64,000 nt of DNA from Epiperipatus broadwayi (Eukaryota > Onychophora > Udeonychophora > Euonychophora > Peripatidae). The notes under the pieces are model-generated. The model ran no database searches. It saw nothing but the letters and a program-made list of their open reading frames with translations, and was not told the origin of the DNA. Positions 12,331 to 25,405 of the stretch are shown here, one piece after another. Numbering within the stretch: the stretch's first letter is position 1; each line of letters opens with the position of its first letter. The position numbers and the translations under genes were made by a program. The stretch lies in the NCBI GenBank assembly GCA_028023455.1, contig JAQFVV010000018.1:9384771-9448770 (forward strand), in the 5' to 3' direction.

Positions 12331-15300
12331 AGGTTGCACCAATAAGCAAAATGCCCGATTCCTGATTTATTGGCCGATACTCATTAATTAAACGATTATT
12401 AAATAATTAAATGCCCAGTGGCCATTTTTTTTTGGAGGAGAGATCTCTCTTCCACCAACAATACAGCACTGTTAAGATGTGGGAGCCTAAAAAACTAAAC
12501 AGTTTTTAGATAGGTTCTTTGTGTGGCAAGAATCGAATGCAAGCATATATATATATATATATAATAAAAGTATTTATAAAATTAAGATTATTTTTTCCAT
12601 CTTTATATGCATAAACAAATAAAACTTAAATATATATTCTTAGCACCAGAACGAATTTATTCTATATACATTTAATTCAAAGAAGAAAATTGATTCGAGA
12701 TAAGAGCTGTTGCTAGGAACAAATTAAGTTTGTAAGTCTATAGGTATCATTTTATTTAATGTTGCCAGATTTTTACTCAAGATACAAAAAAAAAATCAGG
12801 ATGTTTCATAAATTTTTTTAATAATTCTATATATAATGTTTGAAGACACAAGACAAAGTCATAAAAATTCAGGACATTTCCTACTAAATGAGGACATCTG
12901 GCAACCCTAATTGTATTATTAAATATGTATTTAATAATCTTTATATTTATCTGGGCTTAAACCATCCTTATCTATGAGGTCTACAGATGAATTATTAAAA
13001 GATTGTGCATTTGATATGCTCATATTTATTTCATTGTAATAATAATTGGTTGGAAGATCTATTAGCCAGTTTTTAGTTTTCCTTAAAAATCATATGCATC
13101 GTTTATAAAGCATATTTTATTTAAAACTTTTATATTTTAAAACATCTTATCAAGAATCTATAATCCTTTATCATTTCAAAAGGAGAAAATATACTTATGA
13201 TATCTCTTTTCTATCAATAGTAACACAACAATAGTTAAATGATATTATATATGAAATTCTGTAACTATAAAATTATTTTTAATATCAAGTTATTTTCTTT
13301 TTCAGATTCATTTGTTATTTTTTAAAACTTTTTCCAAATACCAACCTGTCATGGCTTCCAGTATTGTATGGAAATTTTTTAAGATAGACAAAACCGAAAG
13401 ATTCTCAAAGTGCAATTTATGTAATGCTTTAATATCGATGGATGGAAAAAATGTTAAAACTTTTACAACCACAATCAGGATAAATCATCTCAAAAAATAT
13501 CATCATAAAGACTTTTGAAAAGAAATTGAAAAAATGAAAAGAGAAACCAATGCAGATGTAATAACAGAAACACATACACTAAGACAAGCTGCTTTAACTC
13601 AAATATTAGAGAAGAAAAAATTGTGGGATTATAAATGATCAACAATCCAAACAAGTTCATTATTTGAATGGAGAAATGATAGCTGTAGATATACAACCAT
13701 ACTCTGTTGTGTCTGATTTAGGATTTCAAAGATTACTCAAAAAATTCCTCCTAATTACAATATTCCCAGCAGAAAATATTTTTCTGATATCATCCCTGAC
13801 ATATTTCCAAAAAGTTCAGTCAAAAATTCAGAAATCTACTGATGATATAAAATATATTTCTCTAAGTACTGATATTTGGACAGCAACTATAAACAATTGT
13901 CCTTTTTTTTTAAGTGTAGCAGGCCACTGGTTAAATGATCAGTTTCAACAAGGTAGAGCTGTTTTGAGAATTGTTCCCTTTGAAGGTTCCCACACAGCAA
14001 CATGAATCAGTGAACAAATAAACAAAGTTATTGAACAGTATAACTTAACAAGTGATAAGTTATCCTTAGTGCTGAGAGATTCTGGAGCAAATATGATTGC
14101 AACTTGCAGGGATAATCATACTTTATACATATACTGTAGCTGATACTTAACGAATGCATAATTTCTCAACTAGCTGCGAATTCTATAATCACAGCTAATA
14201 AAAATATTTTCACACATTTTAATCATTCTGCTTTAGCTTTAAGAAAATTGTAAGATTTGCAAGCACAAATTAATTCAAGATGTTCCTATTCAATGAAATT
14301 CTACATTCTACATGTTGGAAAGAAACTTGGAACAACAAAATACCCTTGTCACATACACTATAGACAATAACATTCCTATCTTGAGCTCTTATCGGTGGTC
14401 TCTGGAAAAAAATGTTTTACTTTTAAAAACCATTTGAAGAAATTACTCTGGAAACCAGCAAACAAGAAACCACATTATCTTTAATAATTCCCATAATAGA
14501 GACTCTGAATGTATTCTTATCAAAGCAAAAAGTTATACCACAGTAGAAGAATTACAAGTTTCAATGAAGAAAAGATTTTCAGCATACATAGAAAACAATT
14601 CTTTATGCTTATCATTTTTATTAAATCCAACATTCAACATGAAATTTCAAACAGGATATGGTAGAGGAAATAAAAAGATGGACATTTGACAGCTTAGAAG
14701 ACATTGATAATTCAAAATCTCAAGAATAAATTCTAAAGCTTCTACTTCTGAGGATGAATAAGATAGAGGAGAATCTCTAAGTTTTTCCAATTTATTTGCT
14801 GAATTAGCTTTTCGTAAATGAAAGAATGAAGAATATGTTTTCCAAATGAAAGAAAAAAAGAAATTAATGAACACACATTTTGATCAAAAATTAGAAAACT
14901 ATTTAAATTTTGATCAAGAATTAGAAAACTATTTAAATTTAGCTCTTATACCAAGACCAAAACATATTGATCCATTTTTGTGGTAGAGAAGTTCAAAAGA
15001 ACTTTTCCTAATTTGAACAAACTAGCTACGAAATATCTAAGTGCTCCAGCATCTTCCATTGAAAGTGAAAGAATTTTCAGCACTGGAGGTAACATTTATA
15101 AACCAACAAGAAATAGGCTACACTTTGAAAACGGGAAAATTCTCATATTTTGCATTACACTTTAAGGGTTTTAAATTTTGAATATTAATTTTTTAATATG
15201 TTAAAATAAAAGAAATAATTTTTAAAGGGTTAAAAAAAAATAACTCTTTAAAAAGATAAACTAAAAGGAATAATTTTTTATAGGTTAAAATATGTAAAAA

Positions 15301-15535
15301 AAATAATTTGAATTTGAAAATTTTTTGTTCATTTTCATTTTTTCATTAAATAATAAATAATTAACAGAAATCTTTGATTTTTGATTACTAAATCTATACC
15401 CATCAACAATATTAAAATATAAAAATTGCCGATTATTAAAGCCAATTAATTGGTCAAATGGCTGATACCGATTAATCAGGAAAATGACTGATATGGCCGA
15501 CTACCAATTACTTGCCGATTAATCAGTGCAACCCT
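12331..15535 (+). mobile_element. hAT superfamily DNA transposon, degraded
   Basis: The left end 'aggttgcacc' at 12331 and the right end '...gtgcaaccct' at 15535 are inverted repeats, differing by one base of indel. Both subterminal regions carry several short copies of 'gattaatcgg'-like sequence (for example near 15462, 15516 and 12400), as often seen in hAT elements. Flanks are an 8-bp duplication. The interior holds a plus-strand transposase pseudogene with BED finger and hATC dimerisation region. It inserted into the left arm of a foldback element, which gives an internal check on its borders. Confidence 0.9.
13312..15165 (+). pseudogene. hAT transposase with BED zinc finger, broken
   Basis: Cut-and-paste transposase remnant. 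The first open piece (13312-13518) has a BED-type finger: 'SIVWKFF', then 'CNLC' and 'HLKKYHH', giving the C-x2-C...H-x4-H spacing. A second piece (13664-14005) resembles the start of the RNase-H-like catalytic region of ZBED-type transposases, with 'QPYSVVSDLGFQRLL' and 'LSTDIWTA'. The last piece (14980-15165) is a clear hATC dimerisation region: 'YLSAPASSIESERIFSTGG' followed by 'RNRLHFEN'. At least three stops or frameshifts separate the pieces, and 14010-14980 is heavily scrambled. It is not functional. The family assignment rests on the finger, the hATC block and the 8-bp duplication. Confidence 0.88.
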
Positions 15536-15543
15536 ATTTTCAA
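15536..15543. repeat. hAT target-site duplication, right
   Basis: 'attttcaa' directly after the right terminal repeat; pairs with 12323-12330 with one mismatch. Confidence 0.8.
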
Positions 15544-16131
15544 GTAAACCATACAGCATTTTACAATTTAACTTCAAATATACCTTTTTTTAGAGATATT
15601 TAAACTTAACTTCATACATATTTATATAGATTTTTCAAACTTCAATACATGACACAAGACATGTTTAAAAGACAAATGATCACCAAGATAGGCATTTCAT
15701 AGTGAACCAGTATTCATCGGTTGGCCCAATGATAAAGGTAAGTGTAAGAAATTGTGATCTGGGCTAACTGATGAATGCTGGGTCATCTTGGGAATCATTT
15801 GTCTTTTTCACATATCTTGAATCATGTGTTTCGATAAAGTGTGATCAAATAGAAGTTTAAAAAAAATCTATTTAAATTTATATATATAAAATTAAGATCA
15901 AGTTTCTCTAAAAATAATGTTTATATGAAGTTAAATTGTACCATATACTGTATGGCTTACTTGAAAAAGTCCATGTTCCTTATATATCTCTAGTATTAGA
16001 GGTTGATCTGACTTCTGGGTTAATAAATGATTATGATAGGATTAAACTAAAGATGAATGATACACTGACAAAAACAAAAGCTTACAAATGTAGATGTAAT
16101 ATTTAAATACAAGTATAATATATATACTTAA

Positions 16132-16456
16132 ACCAGACTTTCAAACTACTTTCAGTCATCCACTCCATTTTATACAACCAATACACTTGACAACATACAT
16201 GTGAAAAAGATAAATGATCTCCAATAAATGTATTTTATGCTGAAGTAGCACTGATCAGTTGGTCTGGATCATTTTCCACATATAATATATAATTAGTGTT
16301 CAGTTTATATTAAGATATATCAGGATTAACTAATGAGTGAGTGCTGGTTCAGCACAAAATACAGATATTGGAGATCATCTATCGTTTTCACATGTGATCA
16401 TGTGTATCGGTTGCATAAGATAGAGAGGATGACTGAAGAGAGCTTGAAAGTCTAGG
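16132..16456. mobile_element. Second foldback element of family FB
   Basis: The left arm (about 16132-16270) and right arm (about 16318-16456) are imperfect reverse complements: 'ccagactttcaaactactttcagtcatcc' against the complement of 'gatgactgaagagagcttgaaagtct' (first 20 or so bases of each shown in part), and 'gaaaaagataaatgatctcc' against 'ggagatcatctatcgttttc'. The inner part ('aaatgatctcc...', 'gcactgatcagttgg') resembles the inner arms of the element ending at 16062, so the two adjacent elements belong to one family. No coding capacity. Confidence 0.75.
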
Positions 16457-18532
16457 TTCAAATCCCTCTAATTAAATATAGATGTATGAAAATTAAATTC
16501 TCTGCTTAAAGACAATATGAGGTAATATTAGATTCAAGCAATAACACTCAATCATTATTTATGAATATTTGGCAGATTTGTCATTCAATTTATCTGCAGC
16601 CACTGTTTATAGCAAATAGCTATTAGTGATATTGTTACTAGTAACAAAACTACTCTTAAAACATTTCTATTCATTTTATATTGATAACATATTAGAAATA
16701 AACAGTTCCATAAGTATATTTCATTTATTAACAACTCTTAACAAGCATGCACTTTTAATTCAACATTAGGAAATATTTTTTATATATGCAGGTAAATATG
16801 TATTTCTAATACTTGATATAAAAAAGAAACCATAAACATTAATCTGTATTGATTCAAGAAAAAATTAAATTAGTCAGTGATATGATTAAAGAATAAGAAA
16901 AATGTTCTTTCTAATCAAGTAAGAATTGGACTGGATGCAAAAAAAATTACACCAAAAGAGATAAAATGTTTTAAAAAAATGATGAATAAACATGTTTTCT
17001 ACTGTTAATCCAGAAAAATATATTAATCTAGTGTAAGGGTAACTTACAATATTATTAAGCTCACTTGCTTATGTGCAATATCAAACCATAAATTTAAAAA
17101 TATAATTTTAACTAATAAACAGTAAATACGTTATCCTTTTACATTAAAATAACCATATACACATGTATATAACTTAAACGTTAATTATAAGATTTTATTA
17201 ACAAAAGTCAAATCAAATAGTTACTTTAATGAAATCAAATATTAAAATAATTAGATTTCAATCATTCATATATATGTATAAAATAATTATTTATTTTAAC
17301 TAATATCACTAATTAAGACTCAAAACATAGAGATAACCTAAGGTCAAGTCATATTTTAGCAACTAAACTTGAAGGAAATAAAATTAGAACTCAATTGCCT
17401 AATTATTAATTATGAAGCATTCAACAATAATCGAATACAAAATCATGAAATAAAATAGTAATTTTACACATGCTAAGTACCAGAAGTCGATTCCACTATA
17501 AAAGCTAAATCAACTAATTTCCAAATCAGTTCCATCTTTTACAAATGAACTAGTCACTACGCATATTTATTTTGCTGTGTTCGAATACTGAACACATCAG
17601 AAAGATGGATCAATAGTTGAAAGAATTTTTCTCTTTTATAAAATCTTCACTAGCAGAAAACTCTAATATCACTCAAGTAAAAGGTAAATAAATTACTTTT
17701 TAATATCAACAATAATAATTTCAAAAGCGAAATTATCTTTAATATAATAATCAGAGAAATTCTTAATATCACTCTAAACTTGAATTTCAAGGAAGATAAA
17801 TATCATCAAACACATTTATATATCTAAATAAATTTATTTTAAGGAGATTTTAAGTTATAGAAAATGCATCGTAAAGATACTTGCCATAGGATCAAATGCT
17901 ACTGTTCTAACCTGAAATGCCTAATATATATATATCATCTATATAATTCAATATCCAACTTCAGTTTATAGCGAGATAATTTTAAAAAAAGGATTTCACC
18001 ATCATGCGAGAGGAATGTTTATGAAACAACGGAGTATACTGATTGCCTCACCGATCATTGATGACCGGAAATAAAAGAACTTTATTTTAATGAACACTAT
18101 TACTCAAATTGTGGGAAATGAATAGGACAATTTCATAAACTTTAAACATATCATATCACCATTGCATATCAATTTCCATTAATATTTAATTTTATTTCCT
18201 TTGTCTTAAAATCTGCTTACTCTAGAATAATCCATTTTGGAGAATCATTAGATGAAAAAGAATGAAAAGATCATTGAGTTAAATTTTTTTTTTTTATTTA
18301 ATAAAATTTAGGTCTTCCTTACAGAGCGATCTGACCAGGTTAATAAGTAAACTTAATATGAAGGTAAGATTTTATTGTTCTTCATATTAAATTCATTCAC
18401 TTATGACAAGAGAGAATTTTTGTTTATTGTTAATTTAATAAATTTAGTAATATTTGTTTGTTTATTATTCGGTATAAATGACTAATATCCTTGGATGAAA
18501 GGTCTTTTCTTTCAAGGATAAAGATTATATAT
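16457..18532. other. AT-rich non-coding stretch
   Basis: A B-box-like 'ggttcaaatcc' at about 16455 is the only RNA-gene-like motif. Otherwise no gene or terminus was supported. Confidence 0.45.
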
Positions 18533-18675
18533 TATGCTGAGCACACTTCGTATGGCCAAGCACAAGATGGTATTAAAGCTATGGCTTAAAACACATAATG
18601 GAATTATTAAGGGGATGTATACACTATCTACTGAAGCAGTCGATCTGATACTCAGATCAAGCTTCACAGCCCACT
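18533..18675 (+). repeat. Fragment related to the putative LTR start of element B
   Basis: 'tgctgagcacacttcgtatggcc' (first bases from 18535) and the following 100 bases match 30635-30745 closely, including 'agatggtattaaa', 'atggcttaaaaca' and 'aaggggatgtata.actatctac'. After that the match jumps to 'tgaagcagt', which in the other copy lies about 50 bases further on. It contains an ORF of 84 codons, which is therefore repeat-derived and not a gene. Confidence 0.7.
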
Positions 18676-21600
18676 CAGAATCTCCAACCACCAAACCATA
18701 TTCAAACTCCATCTTTATGCATATATACATATTTGTTAATACATTTTTTCACTTAAGTATTAAAATAACCACTGACGTAAATATATAAATATCTTAATGT
18801 AATTACCTCTAATAAATAAATATTTGATCTTATTTTTAATTCGTATACGAGTGTAATGGATGTGTACATATTATAGATGATGGGATATTATTTTTTAAAA
18901 AATGTATAAAAACAAAATATATTATATTAATGTTTATTTTAAAATTATATTTATAATTTATTATTTTTTTTAGTAACGGCGGTCAGAAAAAAAGTCATGC
19001 AATCCTGTGGAATATTCTCAAATGTAATTAGGATAATTTACCGGAAACTTATTAGTCCATCGAAAACATATGATAATTTTATAGAATAATGTAACACCCA
19101 TTAATGGATATTTTATGCACTGCAAATTTGTTTTAAAATCTTAGATCATATTTTAAAACAATCGTTCAATAAATTCTAACAGGATTGCATTGTCTTTAAA
19201 ACTTATATGAACAAAAGGTATATCCGGTCACCAAATTCCAGGTCCACTAAGTGCACAAAGTGCCTGAGATCTAGCAACTGAAGTGCATTCCAAGATAAAA
19301 TGAAAATAGTATAAATACTGCTAGATTTGAATCCAAAGTGAGACTTTTAATTATAAAACAGCAATGGTAAATATAATCCACACTCGTCATTATAGCAATT
19401 CAATGTGTTGTGAGTAGTGGAAATTTTCACCTTTTTCTCTGGTCAACGTGCTCTTTCCCGCACTCATCACACAGGATCCCGCTACCCATGAACTTTCATG
19501 TACTTAAAGACTGAGTAATAAAAATGCTACCTGCCTAACCAACCGAATCTAACTAAATCTAGTTCACCAATTCCAATGGACGCTGCACTCACCTAGAATC
19601 ACTACTAATTACCAAGGTAAAGAATTCTAGCCATCGCCTAATATTTAAATTCTTAAGTTCAGCCTTCCGTAACTATTTCTCATAACACCGTCTGTAATTT
19701 AAAATATTATTCTATCAGCTGGTCTTTCGACCAGAAATTAAATATTTTGTTTAAATAATTTGTGATTTACTTACCTGAGATTAGCATGTACTTAACTCTA
19801 TATAATCTTCTTTAATTTTATCATTGAGCCTCTACTAAATAAGCATAATATTTTCTTTCACTTTCATGTGGCAGCAATATTTTATAACTCTCATTATTAT
19901 GTTGTATATTTTATATGTTTAAATGATATGCCAATAATTCCTCACATTCGCAAGTATGTTAGTTTTTCTTTTTATTTTCCCCTTTCTACTTTATGGGGTG
20001 ACTAAATTAGCTTTAATTAAAACAAGTATTGTTATTTTATCTTAGTGAATGCTTGCGAAATTGGGGAAAACAAATTATCTCATAATGTCATTGTAGAAAT
20101 ACAGAGTAGAAATCTGTTTTTCTAAAACATGTTCTTTTTTATTTTATTTAAATAATAAGCGCTAGTCTTAAAAACTCAAATCTGTTATATAAAATTAAAT
20201 CTGTTTATTCTGAAATTAATAACCACTACCCCATTTATATATATATATCTAATTATGTTTATTATCATATAAAAGCACTTATAACTGAATTATCATATTC
20301 GTTAACATTGTGGGGAGTTCATATATAAATTAAAGTAATGTGGGAGGGGATTCTCTATCCCAGTGATTTGGGTATTTTATTAATAAGCTTAAATGATCCA
20401 TCACTGTTTAGTAATCTAATCATACCATTACGTTGGACATTCCCAATATATATATAGGTTATCATTCATTCGTCCTTAGTTTAAAATGTTATATGTCTTT
20501 TGTTTCAAGCGTTGTATGCAAACAGGCCTCCATGTTCAAATACACATGTGTCTTCGTGCTTCGTTCCCCAGGAGTTCGGAAAAGTGAACCCCGTATATTC
20601 GTTCCAAGTCCAAGAACACAGCTCGTAAACCCCCCGTGGGACTTATTCCATCATATGAGCTATTTATATAGGGTCACTCTGGGAAAGATCCAGCCTATCG
20701 TTATTAATAACCGATGGCTTTGTTTTATGAACCGAATCTGCCAAAGTAGCAGAAAGAATTCAGTCGCCATTCTTCGTCCTTAAATTTGAAAGCATCTTTC
20801 TGGATCCGAGATTGGATCACCTAATTATGCCAACATGCATATACCGCCCTCTTAAAGTTCTCACCATAAATCAAACCTATGAATGTCCATAAACTGTAAT
20901 GTTGTGATTTCACAAAACAGTTCCCTTTTGTTTGTTTTTTGTTTTATATATAACTATTTTCTTATACGCGTTATGTTATGATACAATTGCTATAGATATT
21001 TTAACGAACTATCCCATACGCGTTTTCTCACTCAGTATAGCTGAGATCACTCGGTTATCCTGTGATATAAATAATTGTATGAAATATTATAAGTTAAATG
21101 TCTGTAATTTCTTAAATTAAATCATTCAAGTGCTACTCTTTTCTTTGGGGGTGGATTGGTATCTCGCAATAATAATTACTCTCATAGCACTAAATTAACT
21201 GTGTTAGTCAGTGTATTTATTAATTATTGGCAAATGTAATAGCCGCAATGAAATAAAGTAATAAATAAAATTTATCATATTCCAAGTTATAAACAAATTT
21301 CATATGATATGCCTGTGCTACTGTATAAATATAAATCAGATAGTGTATTTAAAGAGCCCAATGACAATTAATGAAATAATATAAACCAAGTATTTATGCA
21401 TATTTTATTTAAATTAATATATCTTATATGTATCATAACTTGCAGAACCATTGTTTCTTTTATTTAAAATATTGATATTTTAGTTATTAAATTATGCTTG
21501 CTCTGACTAGATGATCTCCTGCTAATCCTATATATATAATTAATGTGAAGGTCATGACCTTTAACTGGGTCAAACTTATGATATTTATGCTAAAAGAGTT

Positions 21601-21700
21601 CCATTATATGATTTCAAATTAGTCTCTTTGTGTCTCCGCTTTGCGATGCCAGCGGAGATAAATTAGATAGGTATCATCGGGATTGCTTATAAGTTGGTAG
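18676..21700. other. Non-coding stretch with a locally GC-richer patch
   Basis: Mostly AT-rich. A patch around 20520-20880 is richer in G, C and CpG and contains a 116-codon ORF (20433-20783) in which I see no domain. A 62-codon ORF at 20932-21120 is likewise unrecognised. Neither has support beyond being open. Confidence 0.35.
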
Positions 21701-22040
21701 ATCTGGAAAAGACAAATAGGGCAGAGTTCACAAGTGTTCCTGACTTATGTATCTTGCGCATGATTGGACTCGAGGTACTTTTGCCTAGATGCTAGATCTT
21801 GTTATGTGAACAGACAAAACTGACCAGTACATTACATAACTTTAAAATCAAACGTGTTATAAAGTAAGTGAGAAGGGGCTGTATATAAATCATATACTGA
21901 CACACACAAGAATAAAGCCAAATAGTTAAGGATATGAATTAGAATTCAATGTGTAGTCATCTTACCTATAAGCTTATGATAATTATTTTTATATATTTTT
22001 TATTATTTCACTTTTTGGGGGGAAAGCAATGCAAAGATGC
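21701..22040 (+). repeat. Interspersed repeat, copy related to 33957-34075 and 45949-46260
   Basis: 'agggcagagttcacaa', 'tgcctagatgctagatcttgtta' (in part) and 'acacacaagaataaagcc' followed by 'agaattcaatgtgtag' recur in the same order near 45957-46140, and the first part near 33966-34075. This copy contains an extra segment (about 21838-21887, 'cataactttaaaatcaaacg...') matching 30743-30790 of the element-B repeat. Non-coding. Confidence 0.7.
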
Positions 22041-23142
22041 TTATTTGTAATTTTTATTTATATATATTTTTTTAAAGTGCTTACTTAATGAGATTGTAAA
22101 AAGAAAAAAGATGGAAATGATTAATTGTTCCAACATGTTTGTAATTTTGAAATCGAAGATTTATTGGTTATTTTTCTCTACAAACGCATTAAGCGGAGGG
22201 GGGAGGGGTCATTGTCATACCAGATTTAAGAAAAGCCTAAAGGCTTTTTTTAAAGTAAATAAATAATTTTGTTTTTCTTTAGATTCTAAATTATTTCAGA
22301 TAGATAAAAGAATTCCTAGAAACAATATGCTAATGCGGGTGGAGAGAAATATCTAGATTAATTAACAAAATGTATTTTTAACTTCCATTTTGTATAATCG
22401 GATTGTAAGAAAATGTTTTCTTATATATTAAATTTTTTTTTTGAATCATTACCTATCACACATAGTGGTGTGAGTGAATACAGAAATTTAATTAAAAGTA
22501 AAATTCTTGACAGATTAATTAGATGATAGCATAGGAATGTTACAAGCATTGTCTGAATCAGTTAAGAAAGAAATGTGAAATTTAGCTAACTAAATCATTC
22601 TAAGAGGGGTATCTGGATTGGGAATGTAATGAGTGGGATATATTCGCTATTCATCAGGAGCTTGGGGGACTTGAACTTACAATAAGACAGAAAGATAGTC
22701 AGCCATTCAGTGAGTTATAATGCTGGTGAAGAGTAAGTTTCCAGATGATTTTGGACTAGAAAATTATTACTGGTGAACTGTTCTTACCAAAAAGTTTATG
22801 GTATTTAAAAAGAAAAGCAAAAGAGAATCATTAATAGTTGTATAATCATTTTATACCTGGGAGTTTGCAAACCAGAAGAAAATCCTAATATTAATATGGT
22901 GATCAGGGTAAAAGAAATCACATGGTAGAAAGATAGTGACACCATAGTAAACTCACAGTAAATAGCGGATGATCGCTGACCACCTGAGAATAAATTGGAC
23001 TAAGCTTGAAGATGAAACAGCTATATATCTGTCCTTGAAATGGTCATGAGATAGGAACCTTATTCAGCACGCCTGTCCAGCTCCACTTCTGCCATCAAGA
23101 TGAAGCCTTCCAGGTCTAACCGTAAGATGGTGATGAAGACCA
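22041..23142. other. Non-coding stretch
   Basis: A segment near 22805-22850 ('aaagcaaaagagaatcattaa') matches 46216-46260, so repeat material continues here. No gene supported. Confidence 0.4.
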
Positions 23143-23308
23143 CCAATAGAGTGCTCTGTTATATTAAAGTCCTCGCCGCCCTGATGAATAGATGAATAGC
23201 CTACTTAAAAAACCCAGATATATGACCAACAGAGTGCTCTGTTAGATTAAAGTCCTCGCCGCCCTGATGAACAGATGAATAGCCTACTTAAAAAACCCAG
23301 ATATATGA
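23143..23308. repeat. Recent tandem duplication, period 83
   Basis: 23143-23225 and 23226-23308 are two head-to-tail copies differing at only a few positions ('ccaatagagtgctctgtta' against 'ccaacagagtgctctgtta', and one base in 'gatgaataga/gatgaacaga'). The near identity points to a recent event. No coding meaning seen. Confidence 0.92.
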
Positions 23309-23944
23309 AGCTTAAAGACTTTATAGGGTACCCTCTATTTTATTACATATTGATATTATTGCATAATGTATAACTTTCATATATAGACTATCTTTTATAA
23401 TATAAATCATATTTAATGTATTATTTATTGTTTGTGTAATGTATTCGTGTGCAGGGTTATAATTTCTTAGACCACTCTCTTACTACTAATTGATCTTATT
23501 TTTTTCTATTTTGAAACGATATTTCTTTTATAGAAATGACTTTATTATATGATAGTGTTTCTTCTGCATTAGGGGTTATTATTTTTTGTATTTATCTTTG
23601 ATTGTAATGATGAAAAGATATTAGGTTGAATAAATATTTATTTAATGAGTTTTAAAGTTGCATTACTGCTTTGATATTTTATTTGTTTTCTTTGTCTGAC
23701 AACACAAGTCAGGTAATTAAGTGAGTTTGTCGATCAACTGAGGTAAAGAGAAAGCTGAGCTAAGCATATGGGATATCAATTTATTCGTGTTTAAATCTCT
23801 GGTCATTCGGATATTTCTTCTTATTATAATTTTTTTTCTATTTTACTTAATCATTGACCTTACATATTTTTTCGGGAGGGGAATTCTTTTTTTCTCTTTA
23901 TGGGAGTGGCATGAGGAGTTGTATTTAAATCCAATCTTTCGAAG
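23309..23944. other. Flank left of LTR element A
   Basis: AT-rich, no gene supported. A 77-codon ORF starting at 23787 runs into the left LTR and is not credible. If element A is removed, this stretch joins directly to 28906. Confidence 0.4.
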
Positions 23945-23948
23945 ATAT
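23945..23948. repeat. Target-site duplication of element A, left
   Basis: 'atat' directly before the left LTR; the same four bases follow the right LTR at 28902-28905. The sequence is simple, so the support is modest on its own. Confidence 0.55.
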
Positions 23949-24225
23949 TGTAACAGAATTACCTTTTCGACCGTTTGTAAACGTTTAATTTGGTTGCTTA
24001 CCTTCATTCACTTTCTTTAATTACCATAATTCATTTTTTTAATTACTTGCATTCCTCAGCTACCATCTTGCTTTTTTAATTAAAACTTAACTTAAAATAA
24101 ATTTATTTTATTTTCCTAACTTTATTATCCAATTTCTATAACTTAGTTTACATAAAACTCACATTTAATATTATACTATATATTAAATGTACACATGTGG
24201 GATCACAGTATGTGTGATCATCACA
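23949..24225 (-). repeat. 3' LTR of element A (short form, 277 bp)
   Basis: Starts 'tgtaacagaattacc' and ends 'tgatcatcaca'. The first 43 bases match 27193-27235; the remaining 235 match 28665-28901 almost base for base. It lacks about 1.4 kb present in the right LTR. On the present data I cannot tell a deletion here from an insertion there. Confidence 0.75.
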
Positions 24226-25405
24226 TTACACCGTTCCCTAATTTTTAAGAATTAAAATATAATGAACTTTCATGTGAAAGCCATTTTAATTCTTAATATT
24301 TAACTTCTTTGGTGAGATAGACATGGAGAGACAACTAGGCAACAGCTATACATATTCAATCCCATCGATCTGTGCTAATCAAACCACTTTAATCCCTCCG
24401 GAAGACTTTAACATATACCGACATTCATATAGGGTTCGAACTCTGTGACTGGCGTGACATTTCTACTGCCTGTTCAACTTAATAAAACACGAAATTCTTC
24501 ATTCTTTATATTTTATTCTCAACGTGATTCTTAATAAAGTGGGAAAATTTTTTATCCCTCAAAGATAATGCGCCCAGGATTCTTACTGATGCTACATTAT
24601 TAATAAAATGAATTCTTAATTCTTTAACTTCTTGACGTACTCATTTATATTGAGTTTGTAATAAACTGGGAGCTTCTGTCCCACACAGATAACGAGTCCA
24701 GGATTCTTACTGATGCTACATTATTTAAAACTTAACGCACATTTACATCATACGCAGAGACGGCTTAACCAAGCTCAGATGCAATCCATACATAATTCCT
24801 ATACACACACACAACTGCCTCCATCCAGAATCTCAACCATACTCCATAACACTTAACACTTAACTTTACTACTATTATTCATTTATTTTATTTTATTACG
24901 TATTACTTATTCATTTGATAAGCTTGGATGTTTATTGTTCCATCCTATTTCCTTTTTTTTTCATTTATTTATTATTTCTAGTGGCATTTGCAGACTTACA
25001 GATTATACATTAAAATTTAAATTCTTTTGGCTATCATAATGGCATCTTATGAGAAGGGTTTTATTATACTAATGGTTGACATGTTACTACATTTTAATCA
25101 TTGTTTCTCTTTACTCTATTTTCTTTTCATGCGCAGCTGTGTTTGACAGTCTTACACTAGAAGTTTGTCATTATAAATTACAAATTAGTTTGTTTTACAT
25201 TACTTCCTTTTGTTTTTTCATACTTTGCATTTAAAATTTTATCATTTAAAATCTCATTATTATTTCATCCCCTCTTCCCATTACATTTCTTTTATTTACA
25301 TTGATTTTTTTACTTTTATTTTATAAGTCATTCTCCATTCTCGAAATCCAGTGCCGTTAATATTCGGTCAAGTTGACATATCCGTCGTGTTAGATTTCTT
25401 TTAAA
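24226..25405 (-). other. Internal non-coding part of element A
   Basis: Contains an imperfect direct duplication with a period of about 122 bases: 'ccaggattcttactgatgct' occurs at about 24576 and 24698, each preceded by a related 'ttctt...aataaa' context. No pol-like motif was found in any frame. Confidence 0.45.

Larger units (their letters stand above)
12124..16062. mobile_element. Foldback element (family FB), left arm split by a hAT insertion
   Basis: The segment around 12232-12330, continued at 15536-15728 after removal of the hAT element, is the imperfect reverse complement of 15760-16062. For example, 'agttcaatcctatcac' near 12250 pairs with 'gataggattaaact' near 16040, and 'caagtaaaccatacag' at 15541 pairs with 'ctgtatggcttacttg' near 15950. 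The spacer is about 30 bases. The outer left part (12124-12230) matches the related copies near 54981 and 55320, including 'agggataagtttctat' and 'ctttgtgga'. No coding capacity. Confidence 0.75.

Noticed and set aside
18512-18788. Overlapping ORFs on both strands (72 and 84 codons)
   Set aside because: They lie in an interspersed repeat whose other copy (30635) does not keep the frame open.
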